From Mactromeris polynyma (Eukaryota > Mollusca > Bivalvia > Venerida > Mactridae): a DNA stretch of 64,000 nucleotides. How positions within the stretch are numbered: the stretch's first letter is position 1; every line of letters starts with the position of its first letter. Made by a program: the position numbers and the translations under genes. This document shows positions 32,400 through 45,079 of the stretch, in pieces. The stretch lies in contig JASFXZ010000010.1 in assembly GCA_032209605.1 (NCBI GenBank), positions 13,227,385 through 13,291,384 of the forward strand, written 5' to 3'. Below the pieces are notes generated by a model. The model saw only the letters and a list, made by a program, of their open reading frames with translations. It did not search any database and was not told where the DNA came from.

Positions 32400-34347
32400 G
32401 AGGATGAATATATTCATCAGAATTTATTTGGGTTGTCTTCAGCTTTGACAAATTGTGGACAGACATTTCAACCTGTAGTGACGCAGGTTTAGATGAAGAG
32501 TCTGGTGGTGCAGGTGGGCGATGACGTGGTCTTACTATGGGAGGATTAGACTTGGAATCAGTTGGTTTTCCTGTTGAAACTGATGTTCTACTAGAAGGTG
32601 ACTGCCGACTGTCCGAGGTCGACATTGGATTATATCCTGAGTTCAACGCATCCTGTAAAAGAGAATACCGTGAAATTAATATCAGAAACGTACTGTATGC
32701 TATGGTTTCTGTTCAGAGTGAGGAACCATACTATTGTAGTCTCCTCGGCTACATTTGGCGCATTTTCCATACTTCATTATGCAATCTAACTCGAAACTAC
32801 GATACTTTGTTACAATTTCTAATTTATATAGATCTGTAAAATATGTATGTGGAGCTTGAAGCGTAGTTTATATCACAAGAGATAGACCTAATAGTACATG
32901 CACTAGTAACTTGCCTCGTCATATTCCTCAACATCTTCATACACTACAGACACGTTGTCTACTTCTGTTATGTTTGGCTGAACAACAGTCGCCTTTGATT
33001 TACGTCTGAATTCTCTTGATAAGAAACTTGGTAACTTAATATTGCTGAAATATCAGAGAAAAATTAGATGTACTCGTAACATTTGACATACGATATGCAA
33101 AAATGGTCAAACACAACCGAGCTTTCGTTCAAACAAAACATCAATATTTCTCGTATTACAAAATCAAGTCCAAGACAGTATTGAGACAGAAATTGGCAAC
33201 AAATGTAACATCAGAAACATATAGTGAGTGCTCATTACCAATTCAAGAATCGGGATTTGTTAACGATGTATTTACATGAAAGCATTAATAAACATAATAC
33301 TCCATGGAACGTTTATAATGTGGTTTATCGAGATTAAAAATTTCAGCTACGGAATTATTTATTTCAAGTACAATTTTAACTCGATGGAAGACGCATGGAA
33401 AGCCGCGACATACGGGGTACAAATGTGCATTACCTGAAGTATTTCCAATCACACAATGTCACTAAAAGTGCAATCATCATTAATGTTATCACCGATCCAG
33501 CAACCATTGAGGCAAATACTAGTTCCAGGTTAGCCAATTGACTTTCTCTAGGAAGTAGTCGATGCTGAATATTGTTAATGAAGAATGCATCTCCTGTGGA
33601 TGGTTTGAAGAATCCATCTCGTACACATTGGTTCTCAATCTTGATTTTCTCACTATCTGAAAAAGGTAACACAATTATTCCACACTTAATACCATCATAT
33701 TTGATACATATAAAACATGCTTATTTCCCTTTGTCCACTTGGTTTAAAATTAAAAACATTTTTATTTAAAATTATTACAGGTCAAGTAGCACATCTGTTA
33801 TTCATTACAGACATTGAATAAATCTAAACCAGATATTATACTGTTGTAATACATATAAACCAAGGCAGACTCATGAAAGGTAATACTAAAGAATAACACA
33901 TGATAGTATATGTTATTTATATAAATCACATTTAAGGAACAAGAATCGAATGACAAAATAAATGAAAAACATTAAGGACGACCCATTGAGGCAAAATGTT
34001 ATGTATCTTTCACGACTGTATCAGTACAATGCATTAGCAAACAGATAATTACATGTATACTGAAGAAACACATATATATATAATTTGCCAGTCACCAAAT
34101 GAGTACTTGCCAGATATTTCAAAACATCGATCCCAAGGTATCCTTTCATTGCAAAGATTATTTTTCAACACAAAGTTCCTTTGTCGACATTCATCATCAA
34201 TATGGTTCCACAGTTCCGAAGATTTACAACTGAGCCGTTCCTTTGTTCCATTTACTAAGGATGCCAACTTGTAGTAAGTTGTGCAATTACAGGGGTCCAA
34301 CATATAAACAGAATCCGAACTTTCCGTGTTAACCATACAAGAACCAT
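32395..34347 (-). CDS. Single-pass membrane protein with cysteine-rich ectodomain and ITIM-like tail (copy 1, 5' partial)
   Basis: Four exons on the minus strand: 34347-34111, 33656-33434, 33044-32915 and 32652-32395, with agreeing phases and 281 codons. The upstream signal-peptide exon was not found. Exon 1 encodes a Cys-rich ectodomain ('DPCNCTTYYK', 'LSCKSSELWN') that faintly resembles a chitin-binding CBM14 domain but lacks one of its usual cysteines. Exon 2 holds a transmembrane segment of about 25 residues ending 'LVTLCDWKYF'. The tail contains 'VVYEDV', which fits the ITIM pattern V-x-Y-x-x-V, then an SH3-type 'RHRPPAPP', and ends 'DEYIHPQ'. Introns 1 and 3 start with gcaagt instead of gt. 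Without removing intron 3 the protein would end at 'EASY' (stop 32903-32905). Role unknown; an immune-type receptor is possible. Confidence 0.65.
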
Positions 34348-35949
34348 CTGTAACCAAAAGATTATGCAACGCATTATAACATCGATAGATTTAAATATTC
34401 AGTAGTGTATTACTCTGAAGACAACAATAAGTCTGTGTTGGTAGCTTAGCTCATGACATGCTGTGACGGCTAGCAAACTAACATGTACATTTCTGTAGTA
34501 AGAAATTGTTATACAAGTGTTGAGCAATTGCGTCAAAATGTTATAATTAAATGACTTATGATACAGTCCATTAGTCTGGTACGATTTTACTATCAAACGT
34601 ATCGCTGGAACCTATGGTTGCACATTGAACAGGGCTTTATCAAGTGAATGACAAATGGTTTTGAGGAGGCGATAGGGAAAGAATTATAACATCTTGCCGA
34701 TTTTGTTAGCAGATGAGTTTCTAACCTGTGCTGTTATTCTTATTTCTTACATGTATATATACATCCATAATACAACCTAAAGGGGAGATAACTATGCAAT
34801 GGCTAAATGAAGGGGGAACGAGTCCTTTGCTAAACGCTTCCCCTCACCAATATATATCTAGTAGAGTTTAATTAAAATCCCCTCAGAAAGTTATTCTCTG
34901 GACAAGCGTGTACGATACTCATTATAAAATATAAAGGGGGATAATGAGGATATTTCTCCAATGACTCGAGATTCGATTATGACTCTTGTTCACACTTCCT
35001 CTAATACACTATCTATGTATGATCAACATTTTCATTTCAACCCTATCAGTGCTTTTGGATTGTTACTCCGGTCAAGCAGTTACACTAATTGTACTTCTTT
35101 TAATACATAAAGAAGAACATAATTATGCAACGACTTATATCCATCATTAAATCGCTTCAGTGCATTTTGAATTGTTCTCTAAACAAGCGTGTGATGGACG
35201 TACATGCAGCGACTACATGCTTTCCTTTCAACGAACATAATAAAAATTTGTACAACTGTATTTGTACAAGTATAAAGGCTATTCAAATATTGAAACAATG
35301 CTACATTTCAGAGGTAAATTGAATTCAAAATGGGAATTTAATAGCTTCCAGCTTAAATATCACAAATTACAATTTAATGCGCTTTGGCAATACCATTGTA
35401 CAAACAAATGACGCTCACAATGTAACAAGTTATTTGCAAAGGAATGAAGCATAGTGGAATATTCATTCTTATTCATTAATGTTTTCAGCATTCAAAATGG
35501 TTGAATACAATACAAAATAAGCAACACAAGCCAGAGTTTGTTAGTTATCTATCAAACCGTATCATAATTAGGCAAGATCTGACAGTTACAAGCAAGTTCA
35601 CATCACAGTTCAGTTTTAAGTTGTCATAAGCACAGAACATTTTTGTCAATGGTAAATACTGCGAGTCTAACAACATTATTAATAAGTAACTGAGTATAGC
35701 ATGCGCATTAGAAAGTGAATAATACATACATATTACTCTAGCCATAGCTATTCCTTTATGTATATCAGTAGAAATCAAATATACTTGTGGTATTTGACAC
35801 TATACAGCAGGAAGTGTCCAATTAACCTACCGGTACTTAGTACATGATTATTATCATCATCATCATCATTATAATTGTGTAGAGGATCCTTGAATAGGAT
35901 TTCACCAATGACTTATTAATAAAAGAATATTTTTTTTGAGATTGATTAA
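34348..35949. other. Upstream flank of the membrane protein gene, copy 1
   Basis: The missing first exon(s) should lie here or beyond, since transcription enters from higher coordinates. I looked for a minus-strand signal peptide ending in phase 1 and found none that is convincing in both copies. A 'atcatcatcatcatcat' run is present near 35853. Confidence 0.4.
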
Positions 35950-35964
35950 TTGATACGATACTAA

Positions 35965-37070
35965 ATTCACTTTCGGTGGCGAAATTGTAGAAATTGTAAG
36001 TTCTTTTTCGTATCTAGGTATAGTTTTTACACAGGATGGATCCTTTAATATAACACACTGTTCTCTAGCAGGTAAAGCACAAAAAGCAATTTTTAAATTA
36101 AACAGATATCTTCTTAATTTTCCTTATGTATATGTTAGTCATAAATTAGAGCTCTTTGACAAATTGATTGTGCCTATTATGAATTATTCCTGTGAAGTGT
36201 GGGGTTTTCACAAAGCAAGTAATGTAGAACGGGTATATACACAATACTGTAAACGAATTTTAAACGTTAAAAGATGTACTCAGAATAACTTTGTATACGG
36301 TGTTTTAGATATAGTTACATCAGAATAATTAAATATTGGCTGAAAATACAATCATGTAGTAAAATTAAATTTTGTAAAATTATATACAACGTGCTGAAAG
36401 AAGATTCTTCTTGTCTTTCCAAATAAAACTTCATGGAATACATTAGTCCGTAATCTTTTGTCTGAATTAGGTTTTTACGAGGTTTGGTTAGCACAAACCG
36501 TTGGTGACACTAATAAAGTATTTTAAACATTTTTAAACAACGACTTATGGACACTAGTATTCAAAATTGGTCGTTTGGAAAACTCGAGTAGGGCGCATTT
36601 CTTTAAATCTGTTATTAATTTTGAGTATCAATTTTATCTGAAATCTATTAATATTAGTAAATTTAGGATCGCGATGTCAAGATTAATAGTATCATCGCAA
36701 CATTTAAAAATAGAGTCCGGTAGATGGCATAAACCTAGAAGTATCCCAATAGATGACAGAAAATGTTTAATCTGCAACAAAATTGAAGACGAGTATCACT
36801 TTATTTTAGAATGTTCTTTATATATTGATCTACGCAAGAAATACATAAAAAAATATTACTGGTCACGTCCTAATATGTCTAATCTTAAAGAATTATTTAC
36901 ATATTCAAAGCTTTTCAATTATGTGATTCACTGACCAAATTTCAGTGTGAAATGTAGTTATTATATAACTAGCAAATGTAAATATATATGTTTTGTGTTG
37001 TTATGTTAACGATGTATGTTTATTTTCTATGTTTACAAATTGCTGTTTGTCTCATTTCATTAGTTCCTAC
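35965..37070 (+). mobile_element. Non-LTR retrotransposon (LINE) 3' fragment
   Basis: The plus strand encodes pieces typical of the C-terminal part of a LINE reverse transcriptase protein: 'SSFSYLGIVFTQDGSFN', then 'LFDKLIVPIMNYSCEVWG' and 'CKRILNVKRCTQNNFVYGVL'. These are followed after frameshifts and stops by a 119-codon open stretch at 36575-36934 with 'DDRKCLICNKIEDEYHFILE' and 'YIDLRKKYIKKYYW'. The 5' end is missing and the frame is broken several times, so it is dead. It abuts the right edge of duplication copy 1. Confidence 0.8.
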
Positions 37071-37344
37071 AAAAAGTTATATCAAGCAAATCACTATTAT
37101 ATTGCAAACCTTCTCCGCCCCCGCCGAATGATTTCGCTTTCTTCTTTTTTCTCGTCTTCTCGTATTCTTTAAAGCAACTTTCGTTTCAATTAATTCTTAC
37201 ATTAAGATACATGTATACGTTTTCTTGATATTGACTAGTTGCCACTTGTTCCGTCCGTAATATGAAATTGTATGTACATGTATTTATGTTTACATGGGCC
37301 TTTGGCTTACTGAATTTGCAATAAATTATCTATCATAATTTTTG

Positions 37345-37840
37345 ACACATTTTAGTCAATTTTCATATACTTAATAATATACAATAAAACATTATTTGAG
37401 CGGAGAACTAATATTATTGTCGGCGTTTCTCTAACAATGGTTAAAACCTTGGCAAATAGTGTTAGTTATATCAAGGGAAACAACTCAAACTCGCGGCAGA
37501 GTTTAAACTTATTGATTCAAATCCTGCCCAGTTGTCTCCCTTAATAATATGCGAATTCGCTTCATTTCCGGCTACCGGAACTCTATGTGTCACCTCTCCT
37601 GACACCTACAGATGACGTATGAACCTGGTTGAGGTCTTGTTTTGTAGGTTATACATATACATATATCTGAAAGGATATGAAAGATGTATACAATATACGG
37701 AATATTTAGAACCATATAAACTAAATAGCGGGTTAATTGTGACACACTTTTGATAATTTTCATATACTGTACTTAATAATATACAATAAAACATCATTTA
37801 AGCGGAAAATAAATATTTTTTTCGCCGTTTCTCCAAAGTT
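37345..37840. repeat. Short direct repeat pair
   Basis: A segment containing 'acttaataatatacaataaa' followed by 'gagcgg' and 'gtcggcgtttctc' occurs at about 37365-37432 and again at 37760-37838. Copies are ~85% alike by eye and lie in the duplication spacer. Confidence 0.55.
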
Positions 37841-39957
37841 AAACATATCTTCTGTTAAATTATATGCATAATATTGCTATTTGATACTGCACAAGGCTAC
37901 ATTAAGGTCATAGACATAGGATGATACTTTTCCGTGATTTTTCACCATTTTGATAAAAACACGTACCCCTACCTAGGGAAAAAAATAATAAAAAATATTT
38001 ACAAGTTATTTATTGCCTTTCTTAAGAACGTTGTATTAGATTGAACTATTATTCCAGAGGAAATTAGCAAAATCTGAGATAATCTTTTTTTCCCGAAAAT
38101 ATTTCGTAAGGGTACGTGTTGTTTTGCGAAAATTATTTTTTTCGCGTAAACATGGCAAACGATACATCATTTGGTTCGTTTTGATGAATACGATAGAAAT
38201 TGTTCTATATGTGTATACTTAATTATATACCTTAAAGAATTATGACCGACTGAATGTCCATATTTGTTGAAATCACATGTGTCAAGTTTGACCCCTGGAT
38301 TTCATTTAAAACATGTAATCACTCAATTGAATTTTATATTTTCTTAATGCCATGATAACATACTTTGTTGACCACTTTATTTCATAAATACTAGTTTTTT
38401 TTCAAGAGACGCAACTCAAAAACGGAACATTATACAGAGTTATTGCCCATATCTTATTGAAGCCCATACTTACCTCTAATATATATGTGAATATGAGTTC
38501 TTAGTCATTATTAATATGGAATATTTGGACAGTTTTTGGTGTATCACATCTAACACTAAGTATTAGAATTGATCTGAACCCTTAATTATTTATTAGGAAA
38601 AAAAAGCGCAACAAAAAACAGCAACACCCATTATCCTTTGATCAAATTGTTATTGCATAACATTAAAACGATTATCTCCCCCTATCATAAAACACTTCGC
38701 AGTATTGCTTTTCGGAGGTCGTTTTGGATTATATGTGATGATGTACCTGAAGTAACAAAGTGGAATATATATATAAATAAGTAAGAAATATACGATATCA
38801 TATCAATATACAACAATTTAGAGTGCTTTTCGGTGCCTATTCTCACGAGTAGTAAGTTAAGTACACACCGCCAGGATAAAAAAGCACTACATAAATATGA
38901 TTTATGCAAAATACTTTAAGTAATTAAAGTCAAACTTCCGCGAACACATCGAAAACAATGCATTTCATAAGATATTTATATCATAAAACGTCCCATAAAT
39001 GAATACATACTCCAATACGTAAAATATAATCGCTTTTCGGTGCCATGTACATGTACTTGTATTGTGTGCTTTCAATAGAATGAAAAATGCTCTTGTGCAT
39101 AAGATTGTAACTACATGCATGTAAACTGTTTGATTGGCTTTTCTATCAAAACATAATCATGGATTTTTACATCAAAATGCACAAAAACAAAATGACTCAT
39201 TTCACCTATTTAGAAATTTTAATGTATTGGGTAGTAATCCATCGTCGACGTAATTCGAGAAAGACCTATGTCAGATTCTGCAACTTTTGGATAATCAATA
39301 AAAGCTTTTTTTCGCGAACGTTTGAGCACTGATATCTATGAAATTTAGTACAGTGACCATTATAAAAAGCATAATTAGAGCAGTATATTTAAATCTAACA
39401 GTGAGCATCATCTTTCAATTTAAAAAAACATACGATATTTCAGAACCAGTCTTTTTCCTTCTTAAGGAAGTATACGCAAAATACAACATTTTGTAATTAA
39501 ATGATATGTTTCTTTCTAAATATATACGACCTTTAATAAGATAAAAAATTATGTTTTCAGACCTGTAATCGAACAAAACATTTTAAGAAAACTTCATATT
39601 ACCTTGTATGTAAATAATAAAAGACGCAACATTATTATGAACTATGAAATAAAACGAATAGCATTTCATTTAATAAAACATGTTCAGAATGTTAAACATT
39701 ATTCCATAGGTTACCTTATCCATTGGAATTCCTCATATAACAATAACTTGAAACATTATGTGAAAATAATCGAACAGCGAGGAGAAAATACAATACAAAT
39801 GAATTACTTATTTATAATATAACTTATTTCTTAGGTTAAAAGCTTCATGGATAAATAATGACATATTTTTAACAACATTCTTACTTTCTGAGCTTATATT
39901 ATACTACATATACACAATGTAGTATTTGATTATATCTATATGTTATAATAAAATGTA
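37841..39957. other. Spacer DNA with no recognised gene
   Basis: AT-rich, with homopolymer runs and several short open frames without splice sites or domain signal (for example around 39604-39822). Nothing here aligns with the duplicated segments. Confidence 0.5.
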
Positions 39958-40072
39958 CACTGGAACCCCTTTAAACAGGAACCCCTTTAATCCGGAAACC
40001 CCTACTTTTTTACAATATAAATCACCCCTTTAATCCGGAAACCCGTTAATTCAGGAAACCGGACAAGAATTT
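39958..40072. mobile_element. End fragment of a pogo/Tigger-like DNA transposon (tentative)
   Basis: Contains 'cactggaacccctttaaaca' and two more 'cccctttaatccggaaaccc' motifs, the style of terminal sequence seen in mariner-pogo elements. It lies about 30 bases left of the start of duplication copy 2. Confidence 0.4.
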
Positions 40073-40175
40073 TGGCCCAATATGCATATTTCCATTATAA
40101 AGATGTTATATTTTATGTTTTTATTATATTATAATTTTAATTCTAACACCCTTTTAACATCTCGTTCGTAACCAG

Positions 40176-40246
40176 ATGGTACAGAGTGTGATTCAACCTG
40201 TGATCGCAAAAAACGGATACACGTGGAATTGAACTACAAGAATTAA
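40176..40246 (+). pseudogene. Duplicated terminal exon of the metalloproteinase-like gene
   Basis: Copy of 26991-27061, including the aaccag acceptor and the taa stop at 40244-40246, with one Gly-to-Asp change. None of the other module exons were copied, so there is no upstream exon to join. Downstream, the ttttcag acceptor of the putative 3'UTR intron is deleted in this copy ('ttatttttcttaatgatg' near 40985). Confidence 0.8.
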
Positions 40247-42910
40247 AAACACTGTGAGTCTGTAGTATTGTAAACAACCATCACTTCCATATTTACAATT
40301 ACATATGTACAAGCAATTCACATTCTGAAATACATTTATATACTGTGTCATTAATCAGTAAATATGTTGGTTTAACATAAATAAAATCAAAAGATTGGTA
40401 GAAAACGAAATAACAGAATCATGTCAGATGCCTTGAAAAGCCACTGCGTAGCGGATTGCCGGTGGTCTTCGAAGCTTTTTATATTTATGTTGAACAAAAT
40501 ATTCATGAAAAACGATCGGTAAAATATTATGTATCGATATGAATAAATTCAACCGCCATGAAAGCATTTTACTAATTTAGAGCACCCGCTAGTCATCTTC
40601 CTACAAAATAAGTACATGAACTCGTTTCCTATGATAATGTGTCAGGTAGGTTTTGGCCACTTTGTTGTTTGAACCCACAGCCTTTCGAATGAATTGGCCT
40701 ACCACTTGCCAACTCCACTACCGTTCCCTTTATTTTTTCTAACACAATTTCACAGACTTCTGATGTGTTGCATCGTCATTTTGGGGAATTTTGTTATCTT
40801 TATCAAAATTAGATTTCTAAAGTTGTAAATGTAAATGAATTACAAAGGAATTAACGTGAGGTTTTCCGCTTATCATAAGCACACTGTGTCACACTACTCA
40901 ACGGTTACGTAATCGTAAAATGTCTAGGTCCATTGGTAAAGGTTTCTTCTATTTTTTGGCAAGACTACCACTTATTATATTGTTATTTTTCTTAATGATG
41001 TCCTTGCATTGACAGAAAGTATTCAGTAGAATTTCGTCGATTTTCAAGAAACATGATACTGATAGACGACGCTATGTGTATACAAGAAACATTTCAAAAT
41101 CCTAGGACATTATTTCAAATATTGGAAAAGATCGATATCTTATCTTATTTTTTCTTTACTTATCTATACACACTTTATTGCACTGAATTTTTTTATTACT
41201 CATAATGGTTTGCAATAACATCAAAAAAATAACATTGAATCAATTAAAAGTTTCTAATGAAGTCACAATTTTTTTCGCAATCTGTAAAGATGTTTGAATA
41301 TGATTGTGATTGGGATGTGCTAGTTGTTGATACTTTATTTTTCAATGTTCATGCCTCCAACTAATATATGTTTTAAAAATTATTGATTTATGATTGCAAA
41401 TGTAGAATTATTTTATGTTTCATTTTCAGTACGTTTGTGATTGAAGGTTAATTCTTATTTGATATGCAGGTCTCATCTATGGTGGCATATTTCTGCCACA
41501 AGTTATCTTCTTAATTAACTAGATAATTATGTGGTTATCACTATCAGACATTTTTCGTGTTAAGATATTTATCTGGCATGAAAATTTATCACGATACTTA
41601 TCTAGTTAACCACATAATTATCTAGTTAATTAAGTAGTTATCTAGTTTCTTTAACGTGATAACCACATAATTATCTAGATAATTAAGTAGCTAATTGGTC
41701 GCAGATATCAAATAAATGTTTATGTTTCTTTTTCAGTACATTTGTACTTGAGGGTTAATATCTTATTTGATATGCAGGTCTTATCAAATAAATATCAGTA
41801 ACGACACGTGTTCCGTTGTCTATTTATCCTTTCGTTGGACATTTGACGTCGATTAGAATGATAAGATAGTAGTATTTATTCACTCTTGTCACTTATTCTT
41901 CATCACTAACTGGTTTATATATGTATGATGAAATAGAAATAAGCTCACGTTTGTTGAAAAAAGTGTTCACATTTATGGATATTCACATCATCGTCATGTA
42001 ACTATTTTCTAGATTCCTGCCGACACATTCATGTCCGCATGGTGTATAGACCGGTAATGTTGTTTTTGTTGACGTTCAATATTCTGAAATCGAATTATGT
42101 AAAATTTCCAGTTAAGACATAAACGATATAAATGTACCTAACAAGAAACCACATCATTTTCTAACAAACTACATCCACAACATAGATCTAGATAAAAGTA
42201 CTAGTCACTAAACATTTTGACAGCAACCAAAACCTTAATTATTTGGCATATATTTTAGCACGTATTGCGTTAATTAGAGGAAATCCTAACTTCGTAATAC
42301 AGGAAACGCCGACACAATAACAATGATACAAAGTTACCTTTTTTCTATATTTTTACAAATCGTACCGTTGTGAAGTAACTTAAGAAATTGCAATAGCTGT
42401 ATCAAAGGTATCTACAACCGCTAGCGTAATTAGCTGTACATTGTAATACGCAGTCAGAAATAAGAGTTTTAATACAACTCCGTATGTCGGCATTTAGCAT
42501 GCACTAAATTGTAAAAAGTTCCAACATCTTCAATAAAGAAATTGAAAAGAAACAACATTACAAGCAGCATCAAATAAAGCAAATCATTGTACGACGTTTA
42601 ATATGAATAAAGAATGAAACATTACTCATCATCACACGAAATGTTAGCTGTAATGAAAGACAGATAGATCGGCAATACTGCCAACTTCACACTGATTCTG
42701 AATGTCTATTTCCTACCGGAATGTGAATGCAACAGCAATTGTTTTCACTGATACAGAAGAAAGTATATTATGTTCGAACTTGCGTACACATTGCATAAAA
42801 TTTAATGAACATCCTACAACATGTATGTTCTTTTAAAAACAAATTTCAGATGAAATAGGTTATAAAAGCGTCATCCAATTTTGTAGTTACCTGTGTTTTT
42901 TTTTGCTCCA
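40247..42910. other. Intergenic DNA of duplication copy 2
   Basis: Counterpart of 27062-30236, lacking about 600 bases near 41138 where copy 1 has its probable poly(A) region. It holds the MITE at 41478 and a ~165-base segment near 42676 that copy 1 lacks. No coding signal was seen. Confidence 0.5.
41478..41705. mobile_element. Short MITE (copy 2 of 28909-29115)
   Basis: Same element as at 28909 inside the second duplication copy, about 20 bases longer because of one more 'ctagttaaccacataattat'-like segment. Confidence 0.65.
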
Positions 42911-43943
42911 TTAGAGTTCAATTCTAGATGGACAACATTCAATAAGACCACTTTCATTTGGACGTTCAGCTGGGCAAGCTGTTGAACTAACGCATTTACA
43001 CCTTTGCTTTGGTCGTTCACCAGTGTCAGGATCGATCGATTTACCTAAAGGTTAACGATCATATTCGTTCAGTGAAGCAGAAATCAGTCATACTTTAATA
43101 TTTCAAATGTTCACTCAACTCCAGTCATCTACCATACAATGTTCATACCTAAACACGCTCTTATCCTAGCTTGACTAAGCGAAATGAACTTTTTATCGTA
43201 ATTGTACAAACAGGCTAACTTTATGATAAAGTTTATCTGACTGCTGCGTGCGCCCACTACTGTAATCAAATCGTGAGAGTACCAGTAATGTTAGAGGAAA
43301 ATGATTACTGACGATGATGACTACCTTCAGAATAAATAGTGCGACGCTATTTACGAAGTTCAAACACATTAACTGAATTAACAAAGGCAAATGACAATGT
43401 AACTTACTGTCAATACAGCATCTTCGGCCGCAGTAACCTTTTCTCAAGTCATCATTTAAGCATCCATAGCTTTCTGCTACGCAATAACATCCAACAGGTA
43501 CAAACGAATCCACTTAAACCAAAGAAATTGGTTAACGATGTAATTAATAAACGCAGATTTCTCTCAGAAATATCAACTACATTTCTTAAAACAATTCTTC
43601 GCGAGTTTCGAAGTGTTATTTCATGCTTAAAATGGAGTTATCCAGTCCTTAGTCGAAGTATTGCAAACACGCGATTGTATGTAATATTTCCATACTTGCA
43701 AGTAGCCGTTACTTTCATATTTCCTAATAAGTTGATCAATTAATACACGTCTCGTATATACATTTACAACATAAGGAAAGAAAAACAACTGGATCATTGT
43801 TGAAACCAAAGACCTTAGGTCTTTGTTGAAACAATGAATCCAATGCTAAAAGAAAAAATATTACTCACGTGATTTTTAGAACTAGAACATACCAGACTTG
43901 GTAGACAAATGATTAACACTATAATTGTGAATGTCGACGCCAT
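42911..43943 (-). pseudogene. Cysteine-rich secreted peptide gene, copy 2 (frameshifted)
   Basis: Exons correspond to copy 1: 43943-43869, 43512-43408 and 43044-42911. Exon 1 still starts with a signal peptide but is 75 nt instead of 73, because two extra A bases precede the donor. This changes its phase from 1 to 0, so joining to exon 2 at the same splice sites gives an early stop. Exon 3 has lost 18 bases in two in-frame pieces; one of them removes the fourth cysteine of the second motif. Exon 2 is nearly unchanged and open. Either the copy is a recent pseudogene or it uses a splice site I did not see. Confidence 0.65.
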
Positions 43944-44061
43944 CTTCTTCGTGGAGTAAAATAAACTATTGCTTAACATGCGATTAAGTGGAAGACTTCG
44001 TTTTAAAACTTATTACAGTCACTTTGCCTAGAATTCCACGTGCTGCATCCATTCAAACCAC

Positions 44062-44071
44062 ATATATATTG
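44062..44071 (-). promoter_or_regulatory. TATA-like element of the peptide gene, copy 2
   Basis: Same position relative to the ATG as in copy 1, with the flanking sequence well conserved. The promoter region therefore survived although the coding part is shifted. Confidence 0.35.
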
Positions 44072-45079
44072 GTCGATGGGAGCGCAAGTCCGTGAATACG
44101 ACTGTATCACATGTTTAATGTCCAACTCTTTGATTTGTCACAACACCGGTTATCTTTTTGATTTTCATTATTTTAAATATTGATAAGGGAGCATTTTAAT
44201 GCGACAGCTTAATATGGTAACATGTTTTCTGAAATAAAACCAGTTTGTTTTTCAAAATTGTTGTAATGTAGGCTACACGGGAAAGTCAATTTCGTATCAT
44301 TTACATATATATGGACAGCAAATCGCTCTCCGATATTCAACTGAGCAAGTTTTATACATGGTTCAATTATTTCACAATCTTTTGTCAACTTTCTCACATA
44401 TTGAGCTCTGTAGAGCTTCGACAAAATGCACCATCATTAAACAACACAACTGAATACAGACGTTTAAAAGCAACACTTTTATCCTGAAGACTTACACTAT
44501 CTACTGGACTGATCTCCGAGATCATCACTCTGACAAGCAATATTTGTTATAGATTTACCTACAAATATTTGTTCAGCAACACATGCGACGGTCGAATTAT
44601 AAATACATACCCTCAACGTTTTATCTAGTTGGTCAGTATAATAATAATAATAACTTTATTTTACGAAAGTAACATTTAAGACCATAGAAAAGAAACAAGT
44701 TGTATTTACAATATGGCGTTCAAAATTGACAGAAAATAAATTCACACATAAAATAAACACATCCAAACAGGACATAAACACATATCACAGTTCTGAAATA
44801 TGGGGATTTGCCACTTACGAAATATTAGAACGTACTTGTTATATTTCTTTGCACAATTCACGCCACATGAAAATAACTAAATCTGTGTAGCTTATGTACA
44901 CTGTAACGGTATACGGTATATATAAAATGGTAGATCAGAGTACTTAAGCAAGTTTCTTCCTTGCTGCTGTCTGTATTGATGAGCGATCGAGTGCATGTTT
45001 TACACAAAATATCATTCAGAGACAGACAAACAGTATGCATTTGCTATCTCGAGTCCAAATTCGAAGAACATGCCAAGCT

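Larger units (their letters stand above)
26916..35949. repeat. Segmental duplication, copy 1 (~9.0 kb)
   Basis: Aligns in direct orientation with 40101-51168. The left edge is 'agatgttat' and the right edge is the 'aggatccttgaatagga' to 'taataaaagaatatt' region. Each copy contains the terminal exon of the metalloproteinase-like gene, a minus-strand cysteine-rich peptide gene and a minus-strand membrane protein gene. Relative to copy 2, copy 1 keeps about 600 bases near 27968-28571 and about 120 near 29280-29400. Confidence 0.95.

Noticed and set aside
34399..35778. Candidate signal-peptide exon for the membrane protein gene
   Set aside because: The open frames here have neither a hydrophobic start nor a phase-1 donor, and they are not kept between the two copies.
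36575..36934. Possible host gene of 119 codons
   Set aside because: The Cys/His-rich C-terminus and the upstream broken reverse-transcriptase segments mark it as the end of a dead LINE.
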